In this document: piece after piece, positions 1 through 7,706 of the stretch | Numbering within the stretch: position 1 is the stretch's first letter | Layout: the number at the start of each line of letters is the position of its first letter | NCBI RefSeq assembly: GCF_003323745.1 | Contig: NZ_QOIL01000010.1 | Span: 101,924-165,923, forward strand | Source of the DNA: Sphaerisporangium album | GTDB lineage: Bacteria; Actinomycetota; Actinomycetes; Streptosporangiales; Streptosporangiaceae | Direction of reading: 5' to 3' | Length of the DNA stretch: 64,000 nt | Position numbers and translations under genes: made by a program | The notes under the pieces: generated by a model | What the model was told of the DNA's origin: nothing | Database searches by the model: none | The model's input: only the letters and a program-made list of their open reading frames with translations

Positions 1-1
1 G

Positions 2-283
2 GGCGGCCTGGCGGGCGTGCTGTTCGCCGCGCAGCTCTCGGCCATCTCGCCGGGCAGCTTCACGTTCCTGCAGTCGGCGCTCGTGCTCATGGCCGTGGTG
101 CTCGGCGGCATGGGCTCGACCCCGGGCGTGGTGATCGGCGCGATCGTCATCAGCCTGCTGCCCGAGGTGCTGCGCGACCTCGCGGACTACCGCTTCTTCG
201 CCTTCGGCGTCCTGCTCATCCTCGTCATGCTGGTCCGCCCGCAGGGACTGTGGCCGCACCGCTCCCGGGAGGCGGGCTCATGA
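2..283 (+). CDS. livM: Branched-chain amino-acid ABC transporter permease, C-terminal fragment (LivM-like)
   Basis: Only the last 93 codons are inside the window; the gene begins upstream. The translation is hydrophobic and ends in a pattern typical of LivM: a segment around SALVLMAVVLGGMGSTPGVV, then a final helix with LLILVMLVRPQGLWP just before the C-terminus. The family forms one half of the membrane channel of the LIV (HAAT) importers for leucine, isoleucine, valine and related amino acids. The stop codon overlaps the livG start (ATGA), so the genes are translationally coupled. The neighbouring racemase suggests that the real substrate could be proline-, hydroxyproline- or betaine-like rather than leucine; that is inference. 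Confidence 0.85.
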   Translation, partial: GGLAGVLFAAQLSAISPGSFTFLQSALVLMAVVLGGMGSTPGVVIGAIVISLLPEVLRDLADYRFFAFGVLLILVMLVRPQGLWPHRSREAGS

Positions 284-1089
284 CCCTGCTGTCCGTCCAG
301 GACCTGCGCCTGTCCTTCGGCGGCCTGCTCGCCATCGACGGCCTGAGCTTCTCGGTCGGCGAGGCCGAGATCGTCTCGGTCATCGGGCCCAACGGCGCGG
401 GCAAGACCTCGGCCTTCAACTGCGTGACCGGGTTCTACCGGCCCACCGCCGGCCGCGTCACCCTGTCGGGCAGGGACGTCACCGGCCTGCGCCCGTCCAG
501 GATCGCGGCGCTCGGCGTGGCCCGCACGTTCCAGAACCTGCGCCTGTTCGGAGAGATGTCCGTCCTGGACAACGTCCGCGCCGGGGCGCACCTGTGGCTC
601 GGCCAGAGCTTCCTCGACGCGCTGCTGCACACCCCGCGCTACCGGCGCACCGAGCGCGAGTGCACCGAGCAGGCCCACCATTGGCTGGACTTCGTCGGCC
701 TGCGCGGCGACCGCTTCGGCGAGGCCCGCGCCCTGCCGTACGGCGAGCAGCGGCGGGTGGAGATCGCCCGCGCGCTGGCCCGCAAGCCCGGGTTGCTGCT
801 GCTGGACGAGCCCGCCGCCGGGCTCAACCACGGCGAGAAGGCCGAGATGCTCGACCTGATCCGCAGGATCCGCGGCCTCGGCATCGCCACCGTGCTCATC
901 GAGCACGACATGGGGCTGGTCATGGAGGTGTCCGAGCGGGTGGTCGTGCTCAACTTCGGTCGCGAGATCGCCGACGGCCGTCCCGAGGACGTCCGCCGCG
1001 ACCCCGCCGTCATCGAGGCGTACCTGGGCAAGGACGACGAGGACGAGGCGGCCGACGAGTACCGGGGAGGCCGCGATGGCGGCGCTTGA
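280..1089 (+). CDS. livG: Branched-chain amino-acid ABC transporter ATP-binding protein LivG
   Basis: A 269-residue ABC ATPase with Walker A GPNGAGKT near residue 35 and Walker B LLLLDEPAAGL; the H-loop follows in VLIEHDM, and the LivG-type loop RTFQNLRLF is clear. I placed the start at the ATG overlapping the livM stop, preceded by a GGGAGGCGGG ribosome site; a longer in-frame reading from 250 exists but has no advantage. It powers uptake together with LivF. The C-terminal tail is acidic (DDEDEAADEY) and overlaps livF by 14 bases. Confidence 0.92.
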   Translation: MTLLSVQDLRLSFGGLLAIDGLSFSVGEAEIVSVIGPNGAGKTSAFNCVTGFYRPTAGRVTLSGRDVTGLRPSRIAALGVARTFQNLRLFGEMSVLDNVRAGAHLWLGQSFLDALLHTPRYRRTERECTEQAHHWLDFVGLRGDRFGEARALPYGEQRRVEIARALARKPGLLLLDEPAAGLNHGEKAEMLDLIRRIRGLGIATVLIEHDMGLVMEVSERVVVLNFGREIADGRPEDVRRDPAVIEAYLGKDDEDEAADEYRGGRDGGA

Positions 1090-1789
1090 GGTCGGCGGGC
1101 TCGACGTGCACTACGGCGGCGTGCACGCCCTGCGCGGCATGTCGCTGACCGTCGGGGAGGGCGAGATCGTCGCGCTGCTCGGCAACAACGGCGCCGGCAA
1201 GACCACCACGCTCTCGGCGATCTCCGGCCTGGTGCGGCCGAGCGCCGGGAAGATCGTCTTCGACGGCCGGGACCTCACCCGGGCCAGGCCCGAAGCGATC
1301 GTCCGCGCGGGCCTGGTGCACGTCCCCGAGGGACGCCGGGTGTTCAGCACGCTGACCGTCCATGAGAACCTGCAGATCGGCGGGTATCCGGTCCGCGACA
1401 AGGCCGAGATCCGCCGGCGCGTCGACCGCGTCTACGCGCTGCTGCCGCGCCTCGCCGAGCGCCGCGCCCAGCAGGGCGGCACGCTGTCGGGCGGCGAGCA
1501 GCAGATGCTCGCCATCGGCCGCGCGCTGGTCTCCGGCCCCCGGCTGCTGCTCCTGGACGAGCCGTCCATGGGCCTGGCGCCGCTCGTCGTCGCCTCGGTC
1601 ATGGAACTGGTCCGCGAGGTCAACCTGGAAGGGGTGTCGGTCCTGCTGGTCGAGCAGAACGCCAAGGCGGCGCTGAAGATCGCCCACCGCGGGTACGTGA
1701 TCGAGAGCGGCGCGTGCGTGCTCGGCGGGTCCGCGGCCGAGCTGCGCGGCGACTCCCGGGTCGTCGAGGCGTACCTGGGCGGGGTCTGA
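1076..1789 (+). CDS. livF: Branched-chain amino-acid ABC transporter ATP-binding protein LivF
   Basis: A 237-residue second LIV-family ATPase: Walker A GNNGAGKTT (the GNNGAGKT form is usual for LivF), the LivF marker VPEGRRVF, signature LSGGEQQML and Walker B LLLLDEPSMGLAP. It starts at ATG inside the end of livG, with GGGGAGG a few bases upstream. It completes the ATPase pair of the importer. The next gene starts two bases after its stop, so transporter and racemase almost certainly share one transcript. Confidence 0.92.
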   Translation: MAALEVGGLDVHYGGVHALRGMSLTVGEGEIVALLGNNGAGKTTTLSAISGLVRPSAGKIVFDGRDLTRARPEAIVRAGLVHVPEGRRVFSTLTVHENLQIGGYPVRDKAEIRRRVDRVYALLPRLAERRAQQGGTLSGGEQQMLAIGRALVSGPRLLLLDEPSMGLAPLVVASVMELVREVNLEGVSVLLVEQNAKAALKIAHRGYVIESGACVLGGSAAELRGDSRVVEAYLGGV

Positions 1790-1791
1790 CG

Positions 1792-2793
1792 ATGGAAGGC
1801 CCGCAGGAGACGGCGATCGAGACGGTGGACTACCACACCGGCGGGGAGCCGTTCCGCGTCGTCACGGCCGGCGCGCCGGAGATCCCCGGCCGGACGGTGC
1901 TGGAGCGCAGGACCCGCGCGTCCGGCCCGGACGTCGACCGGATCCGCAGGCTGCTGTGCCACGAGCCGCGCGGCCACGCCGACATGTACGGATGCTTCCT
2001 GGTCCCCCCGGACGACGAGGGGGCCCACCTCGGCGTGCTGTTCTGGCACAAGGACGGCTACTCCACCGCCTGCGGCCACGGCACCATCGCCCTTGGCGTC
2101 CACGCCGTGGAGACGGGCCTGGTCAAGGCCGCCCCCGACGGCGACACCGACGTGGTCGTCGACGTGCCCTCCGGCCGGGTCACGGCCCGGGTGCGCCGCG
2201 CGGGCGGGACGATCGAGTCGGTGACGTTCAGGAACGTTCCCTCCCGCGTGGTCGCGCGGAACGTCCCGGTCACCGCGACCACCGGGCGCGCCGTCGTCGA
2301 GACCACGGTGGACGTCGCCTACGGCGGCGCGATCTACGCCTCGGTGCCCGCCGCGGCGTTCGGGCTCGCCGTGGAGCCCCGCCACCTCACCGACCTCATC
2401 GCCCTCGGCCGCTCCGTCAAGGCCTCGCTGGCGGGCCACCCCGCGGCCCGGCACCCCGCCGACGACCGGCTGTCGGGCGTCTACGGCGTGATCTTCCACG
2501 ACGAGCTCGCCCCCGGCCGCCAGCGCAACGTCACCGTCTTCGCCGACGGCGAGGTGGACCGCTCGCCCTGCGGCTCGGGGACCGCCGCCCGGCTCGCCCT
2601 GCTCCACGCCGACGGGTTCACCGGGGAGCTGGTCCACGAGAGCGTCGTCGGCAGCGTGTTCACCGGGCGGGTCGCCGAGGTGCGCGGCGACGCCGTGATC
2701 CCCGAGATCACCGGCATGGCCTACCGCACCGGGACGCACCGCTTCACCCTCGACCCCCGCGACCCCGTCGGCCCCGGGTTCACGCTCCGATGA
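1792..2793 (+). CDS. Proline racemase / 4-hydroxyproline epimerase family protein
   Basis: A 333-residue member of the proline racemase fold. Both catalytic cysteines are present: Cys94 in ACGHG and Cys260 in SPCGSGT. This argues for a true racemase/epimerase rather than a trans-3-hydroxyproline dehydratase, in which one cysteine is replaced. The N-terminal DYHTGGEPFRVV block is also typical. The start is ATG 1792, two bases after livF, although the frame is open further upstream. Racemases of this family interconvert L- and D-proline or convert 4-hydroxyproline to its cis-D epimer for catabolism. The LIV-type transporter upstream and the FCD-type GntR regulator downstream fit an inducible uptake and catabolism operon. 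Exact substrate cannot be read from sequence. Confidence 0.88.
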   Translation: MEGPQETAIETVDYHTGGEPFRVVTAGAPEIPGRTVLERRTRASGPDVDRIRRLLCHEPRGHADMYGCFLVPPDDEGAHLGVLFWHKDGYSTACGHGTIALGVHAVETGLVKAAPDGDTDVVVDVPSGRVTARVRRAGGTIESVTFRNVPSRVVARNVPVTATTGRAVVETTVDVAYGGAIYASVPAAAFGLAVEPRHLTDLIALGRSVKASLAGHPAARHPADDRLSGVYGVIFHDELAPGRQRNVTVFADGEVDRSPCGSGTAARLALLHADGFTGELVHESVVGSVFTGRVAEVRGDAVIPEITGMAYRTGTHRFTLDPRDPVGPGFTLR

Positions 2794-2949
2794 GCGCGCC
2801 GCCCTGCATCGACGGAGACGCCGTCCGCGGGCTCCTGCCGATGGCCCAGGCTGTTCGAGAGCGTGGGCATGGCCTGGGAGGATCTGGTCGTGGCGGCCGC
2901 CGTCACGGCGCGTGGAGGGGCAATGAGCCGGGAGGGGATGCCGGGATGA
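2790..2949 (+). pseudogene. Ornithine cyclodeaminase family gene, internally deleted remnant
   Basis: The ATG overlaps the racemase stop (ATGA) and opens with a normal ornithine cyclodeaminase/mu-crystallin N-terminus (CIDGDAVRGLLPMAQAV). After 20 codons, one base out of frame at 2851, the reading becomes LFESVGMAWEDLVVAAAV, the typical C-terminal helix of the same family, ending at TGA 2947-2949. The family is normally about 300-330 residues, so roughly 270 codons are missing between the two ends. Members include cyclodeaminases and pyrroline-2-carboxylate reductases that act in proline/hydroxyproline breakdown, which fits the operon. The product cannot be functional. An assembly collapse is the alternative explanation. 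Confidence 0.8.
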
Positions 2950-2974
2950 CCACTGGGTCCGAGCGGAGCGGGCC

Positions 2975-3649
2975 GTGAGCGAGGAGGGCGGGCTCCACCT
3001 GCCGGTCATGAGCGGGCGCCAGAGCCTGCGCGAGCAGGTCGCGCAGGCCCTGAGGGACGCGCTGGTCGCCGCGGAGATGCGCCCGGGCGTCGTGTACTCG
3101 GCGCCGGTGCTGGCCGCCCAGTTCGGCGTCTCGGCCACGCCCGTGCGCGAGGCCATGCTCGACCTGGCCAAGGAGGGGCTCGTCGAGGCGGTGCGCAACA
3201 AGGGCTTCCGGGTGACCGAGCTGTCCGAGCGCGAGCTGGACGAGCTCACCGAGATCCGCGCGCTGCTGGAGGTGCCGACGGTCGCCCGCCTGGCCGACGC
3301 CGCGCGGGCGGGGGAGTTCGAGTCGCTGCGGCCGGTGGCCCTGGAGATCGTCGCCGCGGCCGAGTCCGGCGACCTTCTGGCCTACGTCAACGCGGACCTG
3401 CGCTTCCACGTGGACCTGCTCCGGCTGGCGGGCAACGCCCACCTGGTCGAGATCGCCCGCGACCTGAGGTACCGCGCCCGGCTGTACGGGCTGAAGGGCC
3501 TGTCGGAGCGGGGCGCGCTCGTCCACTCGGCCCGGGAGCACCTGGACCTCCTGGACGCGCTGGTGCGCGGCGACGCCGGGGCCGCCCGGCGCGTGATGGA
3601 GCACCATATCCAGCACGTACGAGGCATCTGGGCCGACCGCCCGGAGTGA
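2975..3649 (+). CDS. GntR family (FadR/FCD subfamily) transcriptional regulator
   Basis: A 224-residue regulator with an N-terminal winged helix (LREQVAQALRDALV ... FGVSATPVREAMLDLAKEGLV, the typical GntR recognition helix) and a C-terminal all-helical FCD ligand domain containing the metal-binding histidines (FHVDLLRLAGN and MEHHIQHV). GTG 2975 is the annotated start; an ATG at 3009 is an alternative that retains the whole DNA-binding domain. It follows the racemase/cyclodeaminase operon on the same strand and probably represses it in response to an amino-acid or keto-acid ligand. Confidence 0.87.
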   Translation: MSEEGGLHLPVMSGRQSLREQVAQALRDALVAAEMRPGVVYSAPVLAAQFGVSATPVREAMLDLAKEGLVEAVRNKGFRVTELSERELDELTEIRALLEVPTVARLADAARAGEFESLRPVALEIVAAAESGDLLAYVNADLRFHVDLLRLAGNAHLVEIARDLRYRARLYGLKGLSERGALVHSAREHLDLLDALVRGDAGAARRVMEHHIQHVRGIWADRPE

Positions 3650-3806
3650 CCGGCCGGCGCGCGAGCGTCCTCCCTGGACTGCCTCCCGTCAGCGGTGATG
3701 GGTTGTGATCGGTATGGCCACGTACGGTTAACCTGTTGACTCGATAGGTAATGTGGGGAATCGTGGGTCGGCGACGGACAAGAGTCACCTGACCTCGGAG
3801 GGCCAC

Positions 3807-4301
3807 ATGAGCGTCACGGACGAACTTCTCGCCAACGCCGGGCGATACGCCGAGCGGTTCGACAAGGGGCACCTCCCGCTGCCCCCGGCCAAGGGCGTCG
3901 CCGTCCTCGCCTGCATGGACGCGCGGCTCAACGTCTACGGCCTGCTCGGTCTGTCCGAGGGCGACGCGCACGTCATCCGCAACGCCGGCGGGGTCGTCAC
4001 CGCCGACGAGCGGCGCAGCCTCGCCATCAGCCAGCGCCTGCTCGGCACCCGCGAGATCATCCTGATCCACCACACCGACTGCGGCATGCTGACCTTCACC
4101 GACGACGGCTTCAAGCACGCGATCGAGGCCGAGACCGGCATCAAGCCCGACTGGGCCGCCGAGGCGTTCACCGACCTGGACGAGGACGTCGTGCAGTCGG
4201 TCAACCGCATCAGGGCCGACCCGTTCATCCCGGTCAAGGACTCCGTGCGCGGCTTCGTGTACGAGGTCGAGACCGGGCGCCTGCGCGAGGTCAAGGCCTG
4301 A
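3807..4301 (+). CDS. Beta-class carbonic anhydrase
   Basis: A 164-residue zinc enzyme that hydrates CO2 to bicarbonate in the cytoplasm. The zinc site is visible: Cys36 in the C-x-D-x-R motif (CMDAR, with the Asp38/Arg40 dyad), then His89 and Cys92 in HHTDCGM. The length and the motif arrangement resemble the compact actinobacterial beta enzymes. The start is the ATG with GGAGG seven bases upstream. The gene stands alone, with about 150 bases upstream holding a TTGACT element near 3736. Confidence 0.92.
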   Translation: MSVTDELLANAGRYAERFDKGHLPLPPAKGVAVLACMDARLNVYGLLGLSEGDAHVIRNAGGVVTADERRSLAISQRLLGTREIILIHHTDCGMLTFTDDGFKHAIEAETGIKPDWAAEAFTDLDEDVVQSVNRIRADPFIPVKDSVRGFVYEVETGRLREVKA

Positions 4302-4413
4302 GGCCGGGCCGCCGTTCCCGTCCACGCCCCGGGAGCGGCGGCCCCCGCGCCCGATCCGCGCCTCCCCGGACCCGGTGCTTCGGACGGCGCTTAAGAACGC
4401 GCTCAGGACGTGC

Positions 4414-5325
4414 TCAGGACGTGCGGGTGGCGCCGACCGAGGCGATGACCACGCAGCCGATCGCCGCCCACTCGCGCACGTTCAGGATCTCCCCGAGGAC
4501 GAACAGGCCCACCAGCGCGGCGGCCGCCGGCTCCACGCTCATCAGGATGCCGAAGACCCGCTTCGGCATCCGGCGCAGCGCCTCCAGCTCCAGGCTGTAG
4601 GGGATGACCGACGAGAGCAGCCCGACCCCCGCCCCCAGCAGCAGCAGCTCGGGACGCAGCAGGTCGGCGCCCCCGGTGGCGATCCCGGCGGGCGCGCTCA
4701 CCGCCACCGCGACGATCATCGCGAAGGACAGCCCGGTCGTTCCCGGGAACCGCTTGCCCACGGCCGCCGACAGCAGGATGTACGCCGCCCAGCACGCGCC
4801 CGCCAGCGCGGCGAAGCCGATGCCGGGCAGGCTCAGGCCGCCGCCGCCGTCCCACGGCGCCAGCAGGACGATGCCGAGCGCCGCCAGCACCACCCACAGC
4901 AGGTCGGCCCTGCGGCGGGAGGCCGCGACGGCCACGCCGAGCGGGCCGAGGAACTCGATCGTCACGCAGATGCCCATCGGCAGCCGCGCCAGGCCCTCGT
5001 AGAACGAGATGTTCATGACCCCGAGCGTGAGGCCGAAGGCCAGCCCGGCGGCCAGGTCGCGCCGCGTCAGCCCCCGCAGGCGGGGCCGGGCCACGACGCC
5101 CAGGATCAGCGCCCCGGTGGCGATGCGCAGGAACACCACGGCGGTGGGCGGGAGCGCGGTGAACAGGTCCTTGGCGAAGCCCGCGCCGATCTGCACCGAC
5201 AGGATCGCCAGGAGCACCAGCCCCGGCGGGGGCACGGCCCCGGCCGCCGCCCGGGCGAGGGAGCCGGGGCGCGGGCGATCACGCGAGAACGGCCCGTCGG
5301 AGACGGACAGGGTCGGCACGGCCAT
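4414..5325 (-). CDS. EamA/DMT family transporter (RhtA-like exporter)
   Basis: A 303-residue integral membrane protein of ten predicted helices in two EamA repeats. The first repeat contains VVFLRIATGALILG and the second ends with the typical GEILNVREWAAIGCVVIAS. Family members export amino acids or other small metabolites (RhtA exports threonine/homoserine). The frame stays open to 5511, but the upstream part is low-complexity and Arg/Pro-rich; I start at ATG 5325 (MAVPTLSVSDG), followed by the first helix. It stands alone, and its substrate is unknown. Confidence 0.85.
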   Translation of the reverse strand: MAVPTLSVSDGPFSRDRPRPGSLARAAAGAVPPPGLVLLAILSVQIGAGFAKDLFTALPPTAVVFLRIATGALILGVVARPRLRGLTRRDLAAGLAFGLTLGVMNISFYEGLARLPMGICVTIEFLGPLGVAVAASRRRADLLWVVLAALGIVLLAPWDGGGGLSLPGIGFAALAGACWAAYILLSAAVGKRFPGTTGLSFAMIVAVAVSAPAGIATGGADLLRPELLLLGAGVGLLSSVIPYSLELEALRRMPKRVFGILMSVEPAAAALVGLFVLGEILNVREWAAIGCVVIASVGATRTS

Positions 5326-5633
5326 GAGGGTCTTCTCGCGTTCCTCGCACCTTCTGGCGCGGTCGGGGGAGATCGGGGACGTCGCGACGCCGGACGGCCG
5401 GGGGTGTCCGCGACCTGACGGCCCGCGTCGGTGTCCTCCTAGGAATACATGCACGCCGGTCACCGCCCGCGCGCGGGGGCCGCCGCGCGCTCTCCCCGCC
5501 TCCCGGGTCACCCCGCCGAGCGGGGCCGGGCGTACCCGTGATGCCGTGGCGGGGAGACCCCGCAGTCACCGGCCGTGCGCGGGGCCGGGCGCGCGAGGTG
5601 GCCCCGCCGCGACGGGATCCGGCGGCCCCGGGG
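5326..5633. other. Intergenic region between EamA gene and ABC-2 operon
   Basis: About 308 bases without a convincing gene. It holds the promoter side of the EamA gene (minus strand) and the tail of the ABC-2 operon. A small perfect hairpin, GCGGGG/CCCCGC with an AGA loop, lies at 5549-5563 and could end the ABC-2 transcript, though it has no T-run. Apparent reading frames here are extensions or shadows of neighbours. Confidence 0.5.
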
Positions 5634-6413
5634 TCACTCCCAGCGGAACGTGCGGGCGGCCAGGGCCAGTGTCACCGCGGCCCACGCGAGGAGGATCAGC
5701 AGCTCACGAGCCGGCAGCCCGCCGCCCTGGGCGAGAATCGACCGCAGGCCCCCGGTCAGGGCCGTGATGGGCAGCACCTCGGCCACCACGCGCAGCGCGT
5801 GCGGGAACGACGTCACCGGCACCACCACGCCGCCGAGGCCGAGCAGCACCAGGTAGACGAGGTTCGCCGCCGCCAGCGTCGCCTCGGCGCGCAGCGTGCC
5901 GGCCATCAGCAGCGCGAGGCCGCTGAACGCCGCCGTCCCGGCGAGGACCATCACCAGGACCAGGGCGAACGCCTCCAGCGGGGCGCCGTGCGGGCGCCAT
6001 CCGAGCGCGAGCGCCACGGCCGCGATGACGGCGAACTGGAGGATCTCGACGGTGATCACCGCGAGGGTCTTGGCCAGCATGAGCCCCGCGCGCGACAGCG
6101 GCGTGGCGCCGAGGCGCTTGAGCACGCCGTACCTGCGCTCGAAGCCGGTGCCGATCGCCTGGCCGGTGAAGGCCGTCGACATGATCGCCAGGGCGAGCAC
6201 CCCGGGCGCGACGAAGTCGATGCGCCTGCCCGGCACCTCCAGCAGCGGGGCGGCCGAGAACCCGACGAGCACGAGCAGCGGGATGATCATGGTGAGCAGG
6301 AGCTGCTCGCCGTTGCGCAGCACCGCCCGCACCTCGGCCCCGGTCTGGGCCAGCACCATGCGGTGCAGCGGCGCCGCGCCCGGGCGCGGCGTGAAGTCCA
6401 GCGCGGCGCTCAC
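5634..6413 (-). CDS. ABC-2 type transporter permease
   Basis: A 259-residue membrane protein of the ABC-2 (drug/lipid exporter) type with about six hydrophobic helices. The stretch FERRYGVLKRLGATPLSRAGLMLAK is the characteristic cytoplasmic segment of these permeases, followed by PITALTGGLR near the end. GTG 6413 has a good ribosome site (GGAGGGCGGG) and overlaps the stop of the preceding 29-codon ORF. It works with the ATPase encoded just upstream. The substrate is unknown; antibiotics or lipids are typical. Confidence 0.87.
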   Translation of the reverse strand: MSAALDFTPRPGAAPLHRMVLAQTGAEVRAVLRNGEQLLLTMIIPLLVLVGFSAAPLLEVPGRRIDFVAPGVLALAIMSTAFTGQAIGTGFERRYGVLKRLGATPLSRAGLMLAKTLAVITVEILQFAVIAAVALALGWRPHGAPLEAFALVLVMVLAGTAAFSGLALLMAGTLRAEATLAAANLVYLVLLGLGGVVVPVTSFPHALRVVAEVLPITALTGGLRSILAQGGGLPARELLILLAWAAVTLALAARTFRWE

Positions 6414-6499
6414 CGGGCCCGCCCTCCGCCCGACGGGGCCGTGCGGCGCGGGACGGCCGCGCCCGGCGTGATGTCGGGGGTGATGTCCGGGGTGGTCAC
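6410..6499 (-). CDS. Small ORF bridging the ABC-2 ATPase and permease genes (29 aa)
   Basis: GTG 6499 overlaps the ATPase stop as GTGA, and its own TGA at 6412-6410 overlaps the permease GTG, again as GTGA. A strong Shine-Dalgarno sequence (GGAAGGGAG) sits five to six bases before its start. The 29-residue product begins MTTPDITPDITPG, a short duplicated DITP unit, and ends basic. It may encode a microprotein or only a coupling peptide that carries ribosomes from one cistron to the next. Whether the peptide accumulates cannot be told from sequence. Confidence 0.4.
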   Translation of the reverse strand: MTTPDITPDITPGAAVPRRTAPSGGGRAR

Positions 6500-7410
6500 C
6501 GGAGCTCCCTTCCGGTCAGTTCGAGGAAGACGTCCTCCAGGGTGCGCCGCTCTACGCTGAGGTCGTCGGCGGTCACGCCCTCGGCGGCGCACCAGGCGGT
6601 GACCGTGCCGAGCAGCTCGGGCCCGACGTGCCCCTCGATGACGTAGTGGCCGCTCGGCGACTCCTTGGCGGCCGTGCCCGTGGGAAGGGCGGTCAGCAGC
6701 TCGTCCAGGTCGAGCCCCGGCCTGGCCCGGAAGCGGAGCTGGCGCTCGGCGCCCGTCAGCGTGCGCGGGCTGCCCTCGGCGACGACGGTGCCCCGGTCGA
6801 TGATGACCACCTTGTCGGCGAGCTTCTCGGCCTCGTCCATGTGGTGGGTGGTCAGCACCGTGGACACCCCCCGGGCGCGCAGCTCGCCGACGACGTCCCA
6901 GCAGGCGTGCCGCGCCTGGGGGTCGAGCCCCGCGGTCGGCTCGTCCAGGAAGACCAGCTCGGGACGGCCGATGATGGCCGCGGCCAGCGACACGCGCTGC
7001 TGCTGGCCGCCCGACATGCGGCGGTAGGGGGTGCGGGCGTGCTCGGTCAGCCCCAGCCGGTCGAGCAGCGCTCCAGGGTCGAGGGGATGGGCGTGGAAGC
7101 GGGCGACCAGCCGCAGCCACTCGCCGGCCCGCATGGCCGGGGGCACGCCGCCGGCCTGGAGCATCACGCCGATGCGGGGCTTGAGCCTCGCGGCGTCGCG
7201 CGCGGGGTCGAGGCCGAGCACCCGGACGGCGCCGCCATCGGCCCTGCGGAACCCCTCGCAGATCTCGATCGTCGAGGTCTTCCCGGCGCCGTTCGGGCCC
7301 AGGATGGCCGTGACCGCACCGCGTTCGGCGCTCAGCGTCAGGCCGTCGACGGCGATCGTGCGGCCGTATCGCTTGACCAGGTCGGTGAGCGCGACGGCTG
7401 GGGAGTCCAT
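6496..7410 (-). CDS. ABC transporter ATP-binding protein (ABC-2 exporter)
   Basis: A 304-residue DrrA-like ATPase: Walker A GPNGAGKTS, signature MSGGQQQRV, Walker B LVFLDEPTAGLDPQ and H-loop TTHHMDEAEKLADK. A C-terminal domain of about 80 residues ends with VERRTLEDVFLELTGRELR, the classic tail of drug and lipid exporter ATPases. I chose ATG 7410 (MDSPAVALTDLVKRYG); the longer upstream reading is Pro/Arg-rich shadow sequence. It is the first gene of a three-ORF operon with the small ORF and the permease. Confidence 0.92.
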   Translation of the reverse strand: MDSPAVALTDLVKRYGRTIAVDGLTLSAERGAVTAILGPNGAGKTSTIEICEGFRRADGGAVRVLGLDPARDAARLKPRIGVMLQAGGVPPAMRAGEWLRLVARFHAHPLDPGALLDRLGLTEHARTPYRRMSGGQQQRVSLAAAIIGRPELVFLDEPTAGLDPQARHACWDVVGELRARGVSTVLTTHHMDEAEKLADKVVIIDRGTVVAEGSPRTLTGAERQLRFRARPGLDLDELLTALPTGTAAKESPSGHYVIEGHVGPELLGTVTAWCAAEGVTADDLSVERRTLEDVFLELTGRELR

Positions 7411-7476
7411 GCTGACGAGTCTAGGGACCGCGCGGGGCGGTCCCCGCGCCGGACCGCGCCGCCCGGGCCGCGTCGC

Positions 7477-7495
7477 GGTAAAGGGAGGTAAAGGT
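7477..7495. repeat. Two GGTAAAGG direct repeats, one helical turn apart
   Basis: GGTAAAGGG (7477) and GGTAAAGGT (7487) repeat with a 10-base period, about 70 bases upstream of the ABC ATPase start and 210 upstream of the VOC gene, in the divergent intergenic region. Spacing of one helical turn suits two protomers of a regulator binding the same DNA face. They could also be chance purine-rich sequence. Confidence 0.3.
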
Positions 7496-7706
7496 TGCGG
7501 GCGCCTCCCGCCAAGGCGGCCGGTCGCCGCGCGGGGGGATCGCGCGCCGTGTGACGCTGGCCCCGTGCTCGCCCCGGCGCGCGGGGAGTCCGGGGCAGGG
7601 CGTCGACGCGTCCCGTCGAGGCCGCCACGGGCGCCGGTCCCGGTGCTCCGCGCCGGGGCCCGTCCGGAGACCGGGCGCGCAGCGTCCGCGGCAAGGGAGG
7701 TCCGCA

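Noticed and set aside
3712..3760. A promoter/operator with TTAACCT and AGGTAAT arms upstream of the carbonic anhydrase gene
   Set aside because: Only five of seven arm positions pair, and the TTGACT near 3736 has no -10 at correct spacing; too weak to list as a site.
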